A DNA stretch of 64,000 nt from Mesobacillus boroniphilus (GTDB lineage: Bacteria > Bacillota > Bacilli > Bacillales > Cytobacillaceae): positions 372,001 to 436,000 of the forward strand of contig NZ_QTKX01000002.1 of assembly GCF_018424685.1 (NCBI RefSeq), read 5' to 3'. A program made the position numbers and the translations under genes. Below are positions 43,916 to 53,148 of this stretch, one piece after another. Position 1 is the stretch's first letter, and each line of letters begins with the position of its first letter. The notes under the pieces are model-generated. The model worked only from the letters and a program-made list of their open reading frames with translations, was not told the origin of the DNA and ran no database searches.

Positions 43916-44407
43916 CTAGTCCATGATTGTGAGCAGGTCATGTTGCAATTTTTCTTTCGCTCCTTTTCGCCACTGTTTGACGGCTGATAGGGAGACGTTT
44001 TCTTTTTGGGCGATTTCCCGGACGGAGAGAAATTCCAGGCAGGTATACAGTACCCATTTTGTTTCTTTTTCGGTAAGCCCCTGGCAATAGCTAAGCAGGA
44101 ATTCAGTTTCTAACGGAGCGACTGGGCTCTGATCCACTACTGTTTCCCAGAATTCTTCTTTTGGGTGAACACTCCTTTCAATATGCCTGTTGCTCCTTTC
44201 CATCTCCTGGAGAATCCTGCCTCTAATGAATGAATACGCATAATTGCTGAAATCTCCTTTTGCTGGATCGAATGAAAGTGTAGCTTCCCATAGGCTGACA
44301 AAACCAACATGAAGAAAGTCCTCTTTGTTTTTGTAAATATGAAGAGAACGGATGATTTTATGAATCATCGGTTCATATTGACTGGCTAGCTGTTCAAAGC
44401 TTTCCAT
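43916..44407 (-). CDS. Small sigma-70 family RNA polymerase sigma factor
   Basis: Alternative sigma factor of 163 residues. Region 2 occupies about 5-75 (YEPMIHKIIRSLHIYKNKEDFLHVGFVSLWEA, then FSNYAYSFIRGRILQEMER, the DNA-melting part). Region 4 lies at about 105-160 with the helix-turn-helix SVREIAQKENVSLSAVKQWRKG. There is no anti-sigma gene next to it. It is divergent from the ComK-like gene across 640 bases. The shape resembles the short non-ECF sigma factors of Bacillaceae rather than a classical ECF. GAAAGGG precedes the ATG. Its regulon is unknown; a link to competence is only suggested by position. Confidence 0.82.
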   Translation of the reverse strand: MESFEQLASQYEPMIHKIIRSLHIYKNKEDFLHVGFVSLWEATLSFDPAKGDFSNYAYSFIRGRILQEMERSNRHIERSVHPKEEFWETVVDQSPVAPLETEFLLSYCQGLTEKETKWVLYTCLEFLSVREIAQKENVSLSAVKQWRKGAKEKLQHDLLTIMD

Positions 44408-44832
44408 CTGCGAACCCTTTCAAGGAGCGCGCGTTCCAAAGTATTCCCGGGTACCTTTACCATACTGCCAAATGACGGATTAGAGCCAATTCACAAAAAT
44501 CAATTTTCAGGGATGGAAATGCCATTTTTAGTGTGTTTTTAGCTTTAAATTTCATTTTTGTCGAGGTAGTTTCCTTTTTCAAAGGAAAGGAGTAAGAAAA
44601 CAATAAAATTTGTGAACGTTTTGAGGCAAACTCAGAAAAAAATTTATATTGAATGTTACCACTATATAGGTCTAAATAACTAGTTGCAAAAAACTCAAAA
44701 AGGTTGTTTCTTCATTAAAAAACCCCATAGTTTCTAAAGAGAAATTTAATATTATAGTAAAAAAGTGAAAATTTAGCAATATTTATGAGCTGAAGCGAAT
44801 AGTAAAAGAAAAATGTTTTCTGAAAATACAGA

Positions 44833-45019
44833 TTTACTTTTAATTAGGTAGATTACTATAATATACCTGTAGGGGTTATGTTTAATTCCTAAATGCTGAT
44901 GCCGAGGTGATGTGTATAGAATGGAAGAAACACAAAAAAGCCCCCGGGAAAAATAGTCTGGCCGACCATTCCCGAGGACATGCTGTTGGGTATACCAACT
45001 ATGTTAGTATACCCTTTTT
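44833..45019 (+). promoter_or_regulatory. Leader with promoter, short ORF, hairpin and terminator directly before comK
   Basis: TTTACT (44833-44838), 18 bases, TATAAT (44857-44862) form a good SigA promoter. The predicted transcript contains an 11-codon ORF (44921-44956, MEETQKSPREK, with AGGTGA upstream), a first hairpin (44942-44977, CGGGAA/TTCCCG core) overlapping that ORF, and a terminator GGGTATAC/GTATACCC plus TTTTT (44988-45019). The comK start is only 27 bases later. The arrangement looks like an attenuator; a free-standing small RNA or the remains of a type I toxin mRNA are alternatives. The remaining spacer 44408-44832 shows nothing else. Confidence 0.5.
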
Positions 45020-45046
45020 GATGAATAAATCAATAGGAGTGGGAAA

Positions 45047-45595
45047 TTGAAGACTTTACAAGAATACTTAATTAATGAAAAAACGGTTCTGTTAACCGGC
45101 GAGTATGACGATTTTGGAAAGCTGTGCACCAGGGTCATTGAAGGCAGTGACACCTTCCTGGTAGCCTTGAAACCGATGCAAGTAATCAATAATACGCTTC
45201 AGCTGCTAGGGTCTAATTTTCATAGTGTTCGTGAAACTTCGAAGCAAATCCTGGGCGATGTCCATATGTGCCCAATCAAGGTAAATTGCAACTTGGGAAT
45301 CTGGCTGTTTCCAACCAAGTCCCATAATAATGAATTTTGTGTATGGTTCTCACTTATGCATGTAAAAAAGACTAAACCGCTTGGGATCAGAAGGACTGAA
45401 GTATATTTAAGCTATCATCATACCTTTATAATTGAAATGAAGGAGTCATCCTTTAACCATAAACGACAGAAAGCCGAAGACTTGAGGGAGGCCATGCTGA
45501 AAAACACACAGAGTCCGCTCACTTTTTACCTGGAGCCTAGAAAAGGATTCTGTATATGTGAAGATGAAGGCCGGAACCCTTATAAAATTAAATAG
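45047..45595 (+). CDS. comK: Competence transcription factor ComK homologue
   Basis: DNA-binding regulator of genetic competence, 182 residues against 192 in B. subtilis. Segments aligned by eye with ComK include the region around KICSKIIEK/KLCTRVIEG, MKPLQIV/LKPMQVI, FGSSY/LGSNF, and FLFPTLS/WLFPTKS followed by HVHVK/LMHVK. The C-terminal third is shorter and diverged. The start is TTG, nine bases after AGGAG, which should keep translation low. A terminator lies just upstream, so expression must depend on read-through or on a promoter inside the hairpin region. ComK identity is good; activity cannot be judged. Confidence 0.83.
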   Translation: MKTLQEYLINEKTVLLTGEYDDFGKLCTRVIEGSDTFLVALKPMQVINNTLQLLGSNFHSVRETSKQILGDVHMCPIKVNCNLGIWLFPTKSHNNEFCVWFSLMHVKKTKPLGIRRTEVYLSYHHTFIIEMKESSFNHKRQKAEDLREAMLKNTQSPLTFYLEPRKGFCICEDEGRNPYKIK

Positions 45596-45607
45596 ATAAA
45601 ATCATGC

Positions 45608-45649
45608 GCCTGTTCCTGCCTCGTCATTGCCCAGGGAGCAGGCTTTTTT
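45608..45649 (+). terminator. Intrinsic terminator of comK
   Basis: GCCTGTTCCTG pairs with CAGGGAGCAGGC (one wobble and one bulge), then TTTTTT. Confidence 0.82.
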
Positions 45650-45818
45650 ATTAGAGACACAATGTCAAGTGTCAAAAGGATGGGTGCGAGCCAGGATTGG
45701 AGACTTACAATATAATGTCGAACCTTCCCCATTTTTGGTGACTAGTTACCCATTCTTTTTATGCTCTCTTAAATTAAAATAAAAAAAAAGAGGCTAATAG
45801 AATGGAGGGAAAGATGGC

Positions 45819-47168
45819 TTGATGGAAAGATTGAGTGGATGGCTGCTTGCGGGAATTCTAATGATAGCTGTTGGTTCATTTGTGCCGGAAGCTGCTGCAG
45901 CAAGTGATGGCTGGGTGGAAAAGGGTGGCCAGCACTATTATTATGTAGATAATGAGCCGGTAAAAGGCTGGTATTTGACAGGTGGAGCCTGGTATTATTT
46001 TGATCTCGAATCGGGTGCGAGGCTGACAGGCTGGCTTGAAGAAAATGGGACATGGTTTTACTTAAAAAGCAATGGTGCAATGCACACAGGTTGGCTGTCC
46101 TATGGCGGGAAATGGTATTTCCTGCAGAAAAATGGAGCAATGAAGACTGGCTGGCTCTATGTATCTTCTAAATGGTATTACCTGATGGATGATGGCTCCA
46201 TGAAAACGGGCTGGCTAAGAGAAAATAATAGCTGGTATTTTTTGAAGAGCGATGGTGCAATGCAGGCCGGCTGGCTGGATCAGGCAGGCAAAAGGTACTT
46301 CCTTGAAAACAATGGTGCGATGAAGACGGGCTGGCTGCTCTATTTGAATAAATGGTATTACTTCAATGGTACAGGTGCGATGCAGAAAGGCTGGCTGAAA
46401 GAAAGCGGAGAATGGTACTATCTTGATTCGAATGGCGTCATGAAGACAGGCTGGCTTTTGTATAATAACCAGTGGTATTACTTGAATCGCAGCGGAAAGA
46501 TGGAGACGGGCTGGGTATGGTTTGGGCAAGAGTGGAATTATTTCACCAAGAACGGCATCTGGGTAAAGAACACCGTTGTGGATGAGATGGAGACAATTTG
46601 GGAGCATGACCAGCTGATTCTCGTTACCGCAGCCAACTATGACAGCAATAAAGCGAAAATCAGGACATTTGAAAAGGTAGATGGCAAATGGTACGAAAGG
46701 TTGAATGTCTCAGGTTATTTAGGAAAGTATGGATTTGCTGATGTGATGAGGGAAGGCGGCAAGGAATCCCCGAGAGGCAAATATTCAATTGGAACAGCCT
46801 TTGGACGATTCGTGAATCCTGGCACAAAGCTTCCATACCGCAAAATCACGAGTGATGACGTCTGGGTCGATGATTCAGCATCCCCGCTGTATAACACATG
46901 GCAAAAAGCATCCGCCAATAATGGCCAGTGGAACAGTGCGGAAAAAATGGACATACCATTATATAACTATGGATTTGTAATTAATTACAATACAGAAAAA
47001 CGAGTACCCGGCGCCGGTTCAGCAATCTTCTTCCATGTAGGAGATAATTACACCCTGGGCTGCACGGCAACACCACAAAATTACGTGCTTTCCATCCTCA
47101 GATGGCTCGATCCGGCAAAGAACCCGGTCATCATACAGGCACCAGAGGGTGAATTAGGAGAGTACTAG
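45819..47168 (+). CDS. Secreted L,D-transpeptidase-like protein with wall-binding repeats
   Basis: Wall enzyme of 449 residues. A signal peptide (to about residue 27, EAAAAS) is followed by about ten Trp/Gly repeats (about 32-245) of the same family as in three other proteins of this window. The C-terminal domain (about 255-440) contains GGKESPRGKYSIGTAF near 310 and FFHVGDNYTLGC near 403-414, with His and Cys at the positions of the L,D-transpeptidase (YkuD) active site. It would cross-link or modify peptidoglycan. A TTG at 45819 has better spacing to GGAGGG than the ATG one codon later. It is monocistronic with a terminator. The enzymatic assignment rests on the His/Gly-Cys pattern. Confidence 0.78.
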   Translation: MMERLSGWLLAGILMIAVGSFVPEAAAASDGWVEKGGQHYYYVDNEPVKGWYLTGGAWYYFDLESGARLTGWLEENGTWFYLKSNGAMHTGWLSYGGKWYFLQKNGAMKTGWLYVSSKWYYLMDDGSMKTGWLRENNSWYFLKSDGAMQAGWLDQAGKRYFLENNGAMKTGWLLYLNKWYYFNGTGAMQKGWLKESGEWYYLDSNGVMKTGWLLYNNQWYYLNRSGKMETGWVWFGQEWNYFTKNGIWVKNTVVDEMETIWEHDQLILVTAANYDSNKAKIRTFEKVDGKWYERLNVSGYLGKYGFADVMREGGKESPRGKYSIGTAFGRFVNPGTKLPYRKITSDDVWVDDSASPLYNTWQKASANNGQWNSAEKMDIPLYNYGFVINYNTEKRVPGAGSAIFFHVGDNYTLGCTATPQNYVLSILRWLDPAKNPVIIQAPEGELGEY

Positions 47169-47181
47169 ATTTTAACCTGTT

Positions 47182-47216
47182 AAAAAGCTGATTTCCAATG
47201 GGAAATCAGCTTTTTT
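47182..47216 (+). terminator. Intrinsic terminator of the L,D-transpeptidase gene
   Basis: AAAAAGCTGATTTCC / GGAAATCAGCTTTTT stem of 15 bp with a four-base loop and a T run. Confidence 0.88.
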
Positions 47217-47276
47217 ATTCATTTTTGTCATTTTAAAAAATACATATAAAGTAATGTCGCTGCTTAGGAGGTATAT

Positions 47277-48245
47277 ATGATCCTTGTGGTTGGTGGTGCC
47301 GGTTATATAGGCAGTCATCTCGTGGAGGAACTGGTAAAAACGAGTGAAGTGATTGTGCTGGATAATCTTTCAACGGGTCATGAGAAAGCGGTCGATCCGC
47401 AAGCGATATTTGTAAAAGGTGACCTCGGCAATGAGAGAGACCTAAAAGCTGTTTTCAACAATTACCCCATCAAGGCTGTCATGCATTTCGCGGCTTACAG
47501 TCTGGTAGGGGAGTCAGTGACCGATCCGTTGAAGTACTATGAAAATAATGTTGCAGCGACGCTAAAGTTGCTAAAAGTGATGCTGAAATACAATGTGAAG
47601 AATTTTATTTTCTCATCGACAGCGGCAACATATGGTATTCCAAATGTTGAAATTATCAATGAAGACAGCCGGACTCAGCCGATCAATCCATATGGACAGT
47701 CTAAATTGATGGTGGAAAACATCCTCGCTGATTTTGCGGCAGCTTATGACCTGCACTACGTTGTATTGCGCTACTTTAACGCTGCCGGAGCAAGTGGTTC
47801 GGGCAGAATCGGCGAAATGCATGATCCGGAAACGCATCTGATTCCAATCATCCTGCAGCATCTACTAGGGCAGCGTGAGCAGATCTCTGTGTTTGGTGAT
47901 GATTATGACACACCGGACGGCACATGCATCCGCGATTATATCCATGTGACGGACCTGGCCAATGCTCATATTGCCGCGCTAGATTCTTTGCTAAACGCCC
48001 AGAATAAAACCGCGACTTACAACCTTGGCAATGGACAGGGCTATTCTGTAAAAGAAGTAATAGACACGTGTGAGAAGGTTACCGGAAGAAAAGCAAATAT
48101 TATCATTGCCGACCGTCGCTCAGGTGACCCGGCAAGATTGGTCGCTTCTTCGGAAAAAATTCGCCAGGCACTCGGCTGGAAGGCAGAACGAGACCTGGAA
48201 AAAATCATCGATAGTGCCTGGAAGTGGCACCAAAGTGTTCAATAA
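47277..48245 (+). CDS. galE: UDP-glucose 4-epimerase
   Basis: Interconverts UDP-glucose and UDP-galactose for wall or capsule sugars. It has 322 residues. The NAD motif GGAGYIGSH is at 6-14, the catalytic Ser/Tyr/Lys set is FSSTAATYG near 115 and YGQSK at about 139-143, and GDDYDTPDGTCIRDYIHV near 210 is diagnostic for GalE. The start follows AGGAGGTATAT. No Leloir operon genes are nearby, so it is probably anabolic. Its donor is supplied by PgcA and GalU, encoded in the same window. Confidence 0.94.
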   Translation: MILVVGGAGYIGSHLVEELVKTSEVIVLDNLSTGHEKAVDPQAIFVKGDLGNERDLKAVFNNYPIKAVMHFAAYSLVGESVTDPLKYYENNVAATLKLLKVMLKYNVKNFIFSSTAATYGIPNVEIINEDSRTQPINPYGQSKLMVENILADFAAAYDLHYVVLRYFNAAGASGSGRIGEMHDPETHLIPIILQHLLGQREQISVFGDDYDTPDGTCIRDYIHVTDLANAHIAALDSLLNAQNKTATYNLGNGQGYSVKEVIDTCEKVTGRKANIIIADRRSGDPARLVASSEKIRQALGWKAERDLEKIIDSAWKWHQSVQ

Positions 48246-48248
48246 AAA

Positions 48249-48284
48249 GAAATGGACATCCAGTTAGAATGGATGTCCATTTTT
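48249..48284. terminator. Bidirectional terminator between galE and the GGDEF/HD-GYP gene
   Basis: AATGGACATCCA (48251-48262) and TGGATGTCCATT (48270-48281) form a perfect 12-bp stem with A and T runs outside. It serves both convergent genes. Confidence 0.85.
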
Positions 48285-50106
48285 AATGGTGCAAAGCAAG
48301 TTCTTTTCCTTCTTTTAAAAAATAGCGCTCTTCGATCATTTGGATAAAAGGCTCAACATATTGTGAGTCGAATTGATTGCCTGCACAAACACGGAGCTCC
48401 TGGATCGCTTCGTCGAATGACTTTGTCCTCTGATAAGGCCGTTCCGTCGTCATAGCGTCGAAGGAGTCGACAATGCACAGCAGACGTGCCAGCTTAGGGA
48501 TGTTTTCCCCTTGGAGGCCATAAGGGTAGCCTTTGCCGTCGTACCGTTCATGGTGAAGTTCCACCAAAGGAATAAGCTCTTCAAGTTCCTTGTTGGTTGA
48601 TATAATTTCTTTCCCCCATGTGACATGCTTCTTGACCATTTCCCACTCATGAGGTTCCAGCTTGCCTTTCTTGTTGATGACGTCACGAGGAATTTCAAGC
48701 TTTCCGATGTCATGGATTAAGGCTCCTAAGGTGAATATTCTTTGCTCGTGGTCAGAGAGTGACAACTTCCTGCCAAAGTCAACTGCGTATTGGAAGACAC
48801 GTTTACTATGTCTATAAGTATAAACATCTTTAGAAAGGAAAATCTTCAGCTGCTGCTCCGCTTCTTCCAGCTGCTTTTCAAAAGACTGTGAATCATCCAG
48901 GCTCTTGAATTGAGTTTGGTAGATTTGTACAAGATTCTTACCTTGAGCCTTTGCAAAATACATCGCTTCATCAGCTTTGTTTAAGAGTTCCGATATACTA
49001 TATGTGTCATTTTGCCGTTGAGCGACACCAGCCGAAAAAGATAAACAGCCATATGGCAGGGCCTCAACGCCCTTGAAATATGTATCATTTATCTTTTTGC
49101 GCAAATCACTTAAAAATTGGTATGCATCGGATGCAACTGTATTCGGCATAAGGATAGAAAACTCTTCGCCGCCGTAACGGGCAACGGTATAACTTTTTGC
49201 AGCTGATTCTTTTATCAATAATGCTCCAAATTCCTTGAGGAGCTGGTCTCCCTGAATATGTCCATATAAATCATTATATTTCTTAAAATCGTCGAGATCC
49301 AATAACCCCACACTTAAAGGCTGGCCGGATTCCCTGGCGATTGAGATTTCTTTTTCAAAGAGCTCCTTAAAATAGCCATGGTTATTTAAGCCTGTTAGGT
49401 AATCCTTGTTGGCTTTATTTGAAATATCTTTATATAATTCAAAGTGCTGTTTAAAGGCCTGTGATAGCATAAATGAAATACTAATGAAAAGGAAAAGTCC
49501 AAATTTACCCTGAGAATCTAATAGGATGAGTAGAACAATTGACAGTAAAAGTGTACTTACATAGGTTGATATTGTTTCCTTTAGCATTCCTTCAAATACT
49601 TCAATTAGACTTTCAGAAGCTGCTAAGAGGAAGTAAATCCCTACTAATATGGTGTTGGTTAAAAAGTAAATTCCTAATGCGACGATATAGGGAACAAGGT
49701 TAGTCAAAGAGACGCTTCCAACAGATCCGCCAGCTAGAATAAATAATTGATACGAAAAAATGATCATTAGTGAATATATTGAAAAATTTATTAGATTTTC
49801 CCACCATTCACTTTTTCGTTGGGTGAAAATAAATATAATGGCATGTAATGCTAATACCATTAATGTTAAATCAAGACCAAACAAAAAAAGGCTTGCCAGG
49901 AAGACAGAGGAATCCATGGAAAGGGTGTTTCCTTTTGGAGGAAGTTGTATATAGTAGTGGTTTAATAATAGTACAGCTCCTGTTAAAGTTAAAATAGTAA
50001 CCCAGTCATTAAGGGAATAGGAAAGTTTGTCTATTTCTAGCATAAAGGCCAGTATGCCTAATAGCGAAATTATGAACACATAAGTGTGCTTCTTAGAAAG
50101 GTGCAT
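48283..50106 (-). CDS. Membrane-bound GGDEF and HD-GYP domain protein (cyclic di-GMP synthesis and breakdown)
   Basis: Signalling protein of 607 residues. The first ~215 residues hold about seven to eight membrane helices, which may sense a ligand. The GGDEF domain (about 225-390) has an intact active-site motif GGEEF near 311 and thus may synthesise cyclic di-GMP. The HD-GYP domain (about 420-590) has HDIGK near 463 and HHERYDGKGYP near 522, the phosphodiesterase signature. Both activities therefore look intact in one chain. It is the third gene of a unit with DUF5317 and a 37-residue protein. The balance of the two activities is not predictable. Confidence 0.9.
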   Translation of the reverse strand: MHLSKKHTYVFIISLLGILAFMLEIDKLSYSLNDWVTILTLTGAVLLLNHYYIQLPPKGNTLSMDSSVFLASLFLFGLDLTLMVLALHAIIFIFTQRKSEWWENLINFSIYSLMIIFSYQLFILAGGSVGSVSLTNLVPYIVALGIYFLTNTILVGIYFLLAASESLIEVFEGMLKETISTYVSTLLLSIVLLILLDSQGKFGLFLFISISFMLSQAFKQHFELYKDISNKANKDYLTGLNNHGYFKELFEKEISIARESGQPLSVGLLDLDDFKKYNDLYGHIQGDQLLKEFGALLIKESAAKSYTVARYGGEEFSILMPNTVASDAYQFLSDLRKKINDTYFKGVEALPYGCLSFSAGVAQRQNDTYSISELLNKADEAMYFAKAQGKNLVQIYQTQFKSLDDSQSFEKQLEEAEQQLKIFLSKDVYTYRHSKRVFQYAVDFGRKLSLSDHEQRIFTLGALIHDIGKLEIPRDVINKKGKLEPHEWEMVKKHVTWGKEIISTNKELEELIPLVELHHERYDGKGYPYGLQGENIPKLARLLCIVDSFDAMTTERPYQRTKSFDEAIQELRVCAGNQFDSQYVEPFIQMIEERYFLKEGKELALHH

Positions 50107-50134
50107 TTTACCATCACTCTCATATCAAAGTTTA

Positions 50135-50160
50135 AGGAGAAGTTTCTAGAAACTTCTCCT
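50135..50160 (-). terminator. Palindromic hairpin after the 37-residue gene
   Basis: A perfect 26-base palindrome with arms AGGAGAAGTTTC and GAAACTTCTCCT. It lies between the small gene and the GGDEF gene start (50106). The T content behind it on the minus strand is moderate, so it may attenuate rather than stop transcription. Confidence 0.65.
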
Positions 50161-50168
50161 GTTTTAGA

Positions 50169-50282
50169 TTATGACCCAATAATTTTAAAACCTGAAGTCA
50201 ACGCCATAATCGCTGATCCAATAATTACTGCGTTATAAACAATAGTAGTAACCTTAATTCCATGCTTTTGATTCTTTTTCAT
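50169..50282 (-). CDS. Small protein of 37 residues, translationally coupled to DUF5317
   Basis: A short gene with a strong GGGAGGTGG site eight bases from its ATG. The product is basic at the start (MKKNQKHGIKV) and then has one hydrophobic helix (TTIVYNAVIIGSAIMALTSG). Its ATG overlaps the stop of the DUF5317 gene (ATGA). It is probably a single-pass membrane peptide. I know no family. Its place between DUF5317 and a cyclic di-GMP enzyme suggests a partner role, which is inference. Confidence 0.62.
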   Translation of the reverse strand: MKKNQKHGIKVTTIVYNAVIIGSAIMALTSGFKIIGS

Positions 50283-50875
50283 CCCAATCCACCTCCCTCT
50301 GTTGACAGGTTGATATCTTGAGCCTCTTTATTTTTAGGCATTTCTACCATCAAATACTGAATAAAGAGGAAGATTCCGATATTCATGACAACATCGCCGA
50401 TCGAGATGACTTGAGTTCGCGGGTAAGGATCTGTCAATGGGATGATATCAGCGAGCATTCCCAGTTTAGTAGATGAGTCAAGAAGTGCGTGTTTTGCATA
50501 TAAGCCTTCTTTTAATGCCTGGATATATGAAGGGTCCAGGATTGCAGCTGCTTCAGCTGATACAGGCATCCTTCCTCCATTGATAGCCATTACTAAAAAG
50601 TTAAGGAATACACCGATGAAAACAACAATGAATCCGCGGTGGTTTCGATTAATGAAAAGGAATATCAGGCCCAACACGTATACAACCATATAGATTGACG
50701 CGCTGGCATGGCCTAACGCCGCATAATCATTCTGGAAGTAATAGACTGCCAATTGGACCACTAAAAGGAGGGGGAAAATCCAGCCTGCTTTCAGTCTAAG
50801 ATCCGACAATCCTCGCAGATTCCCTTTTCTGAACAAGGCAATGACAAACGAAATGATAATTCCATCAAAAACCAT
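50279..50875 (-). CDS. DUF5317 domain-containing membrane protein
   Basis: Membrane protein of 198 residues with about five hydrophobic segments. The conserved part MAINGGRMPVSAEAA (about 97-111), followed by KHALLDSSTKLGMLADIIPL (about 128-147), fits DUF5317, a family seen in Firmicutes, often near HD-GYP genes. Function is unknown. TAGGAAG precedes the ATG. First gene of a three-gene unit ending with the GGDEF/HD-GYP protein. Confidence 0.8.
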   Translation of the reverse strand: MVFDGIIISFVIALFRKGNLRGLSDLRLKAGWIFPLLLVVQLAVYYFQNDYAALGHASASIYMVVYVLGLIFLFINRNHRGFIVVFIGVFLNFLVMAINGGRMPVSAEAAAILDPSYIQALKEGLYAKHALLDSSTKLGMLADIIPLTDPYPRTQVISIGDVVMNIGIFLFIQYLMVEMPKNKEAQDINLSTEGGGLG

Positions 50876-51194
50876 AACAAACTTCCTATCAAAAAAGTAT
50901 AGTAGAAAAACAAGATTCCTAACTTAAGTAATTACATTAATATGATAGGCTTACCCATATAGAAAATTCAACCATTTTTTTAGTAATTTTCTCTCTATTA
51001 GAAAAATTTAGTTCGATTGACCTAAGTGAAGAAGGGTATTACAAGGAATGATATTTTTTGGATTCAGTCAAGGCTGGTTTACAGGGAAAATTGATAGCTT
51101 GCTTAATGACAGATGGGAGTAATATTCACGAGGTTTGTCGATAAATAGTTAAACAAACGTTTGATTAATATAAAGATGCAGGAGGAATTACAAG

Positions 51195-51377
51195 ATAGGC
51201 GTTTTTCTTACAGGCCCGGCAATTCCAAATATTTTTTCGAATTTATTCATTGAGGTATTCGGCACTTTTCTTTTGTATTAGGGAGCAGTAGCAGGGACTT
51301 TTTGGTTGGTAATTGGTATAGTAGCATTAACTCAAGCATTAGTTTATACAGTAGGTAAAAACAGGCAGTACAGTTAG
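51195..51377 (+). pseudogene. glpF: Remnant of glycerol uptake facilitator glpF
   Basis: The frame from 51195 reads IGVFLTGPAIPNIFSNLF then EVFGTFLLY and a stop at 51279. By memory this matches the [27 protein letters not shown] region of B. subtilis GlpF. The same frame continues as GAVAGTFWLVIGIVALTQ to a stop at 51375, like the end of an aquaporin-type channel. The N-terminal half and a middle block are missing. It lies 73 bases before glpK, exactly where glpF normally stands. The rest of the 50876-51449 gap shows no other gene. Confidence 0.72.
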
Positions 51378-51413
51378 ATACATTTAAAGTTGGTATGTAA
51401 TAAAACAATAAAT

Positions 51414-51427
51414 TGAAAGCGGTTAAG
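51414..51427 (+). promoter_or_regulatory. Weak cre-like site before glpK
   Basis: TGAAAGCGGTTAAG matches the cre consensus except at the last two bases. It lies 23 bases before the glpK start, inside the leader rather than over a clear promoter. No confident -35/-10 pair was found next to it. Confidence 0.35.
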
Positions 51428-51431
51428 TTAG

Positions 51432-52940
<1,509 letters not shown>

Positions 52941-52992
52941 ATAAAGGTACGAACATTAATTAAGGTGGCAATTATTCCATTCAGTTGAAATA

Positions 52993-53037
52993 GCGCTTGA
53001 AGCCCAGCAAATATGAGACGGGCTCAAGTGCTTTTTT
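52993..53037 (+). terminator. Intrinsic terminator of glpK
   Basis: GCGCTTGAAGCCC (52993-53005) pairs with GGGCTCAAGTGC (53020-53031) with one bulge and one wobble, then TTTTTT. Confidence 0.82.
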
Positions 53038-53148
53038 AATAACAAATACCTAAAGGGTACGAAAAGTATACCACGGGAAGTATAATGAGAGGTGAGACAA
53101 AAACTTATTGTTTTTCGGCAAGCCGGTTTAAAAAGGGTGATTTCTATC

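Noticed and set aside
44910..45049. Longer plus-strand frame starting MCIEWKKHKK across the leader hairpins
   Set aside because: Its ATG overlaps the only ribosome site, and the frame runs through the terminator, so translation is unlikely.
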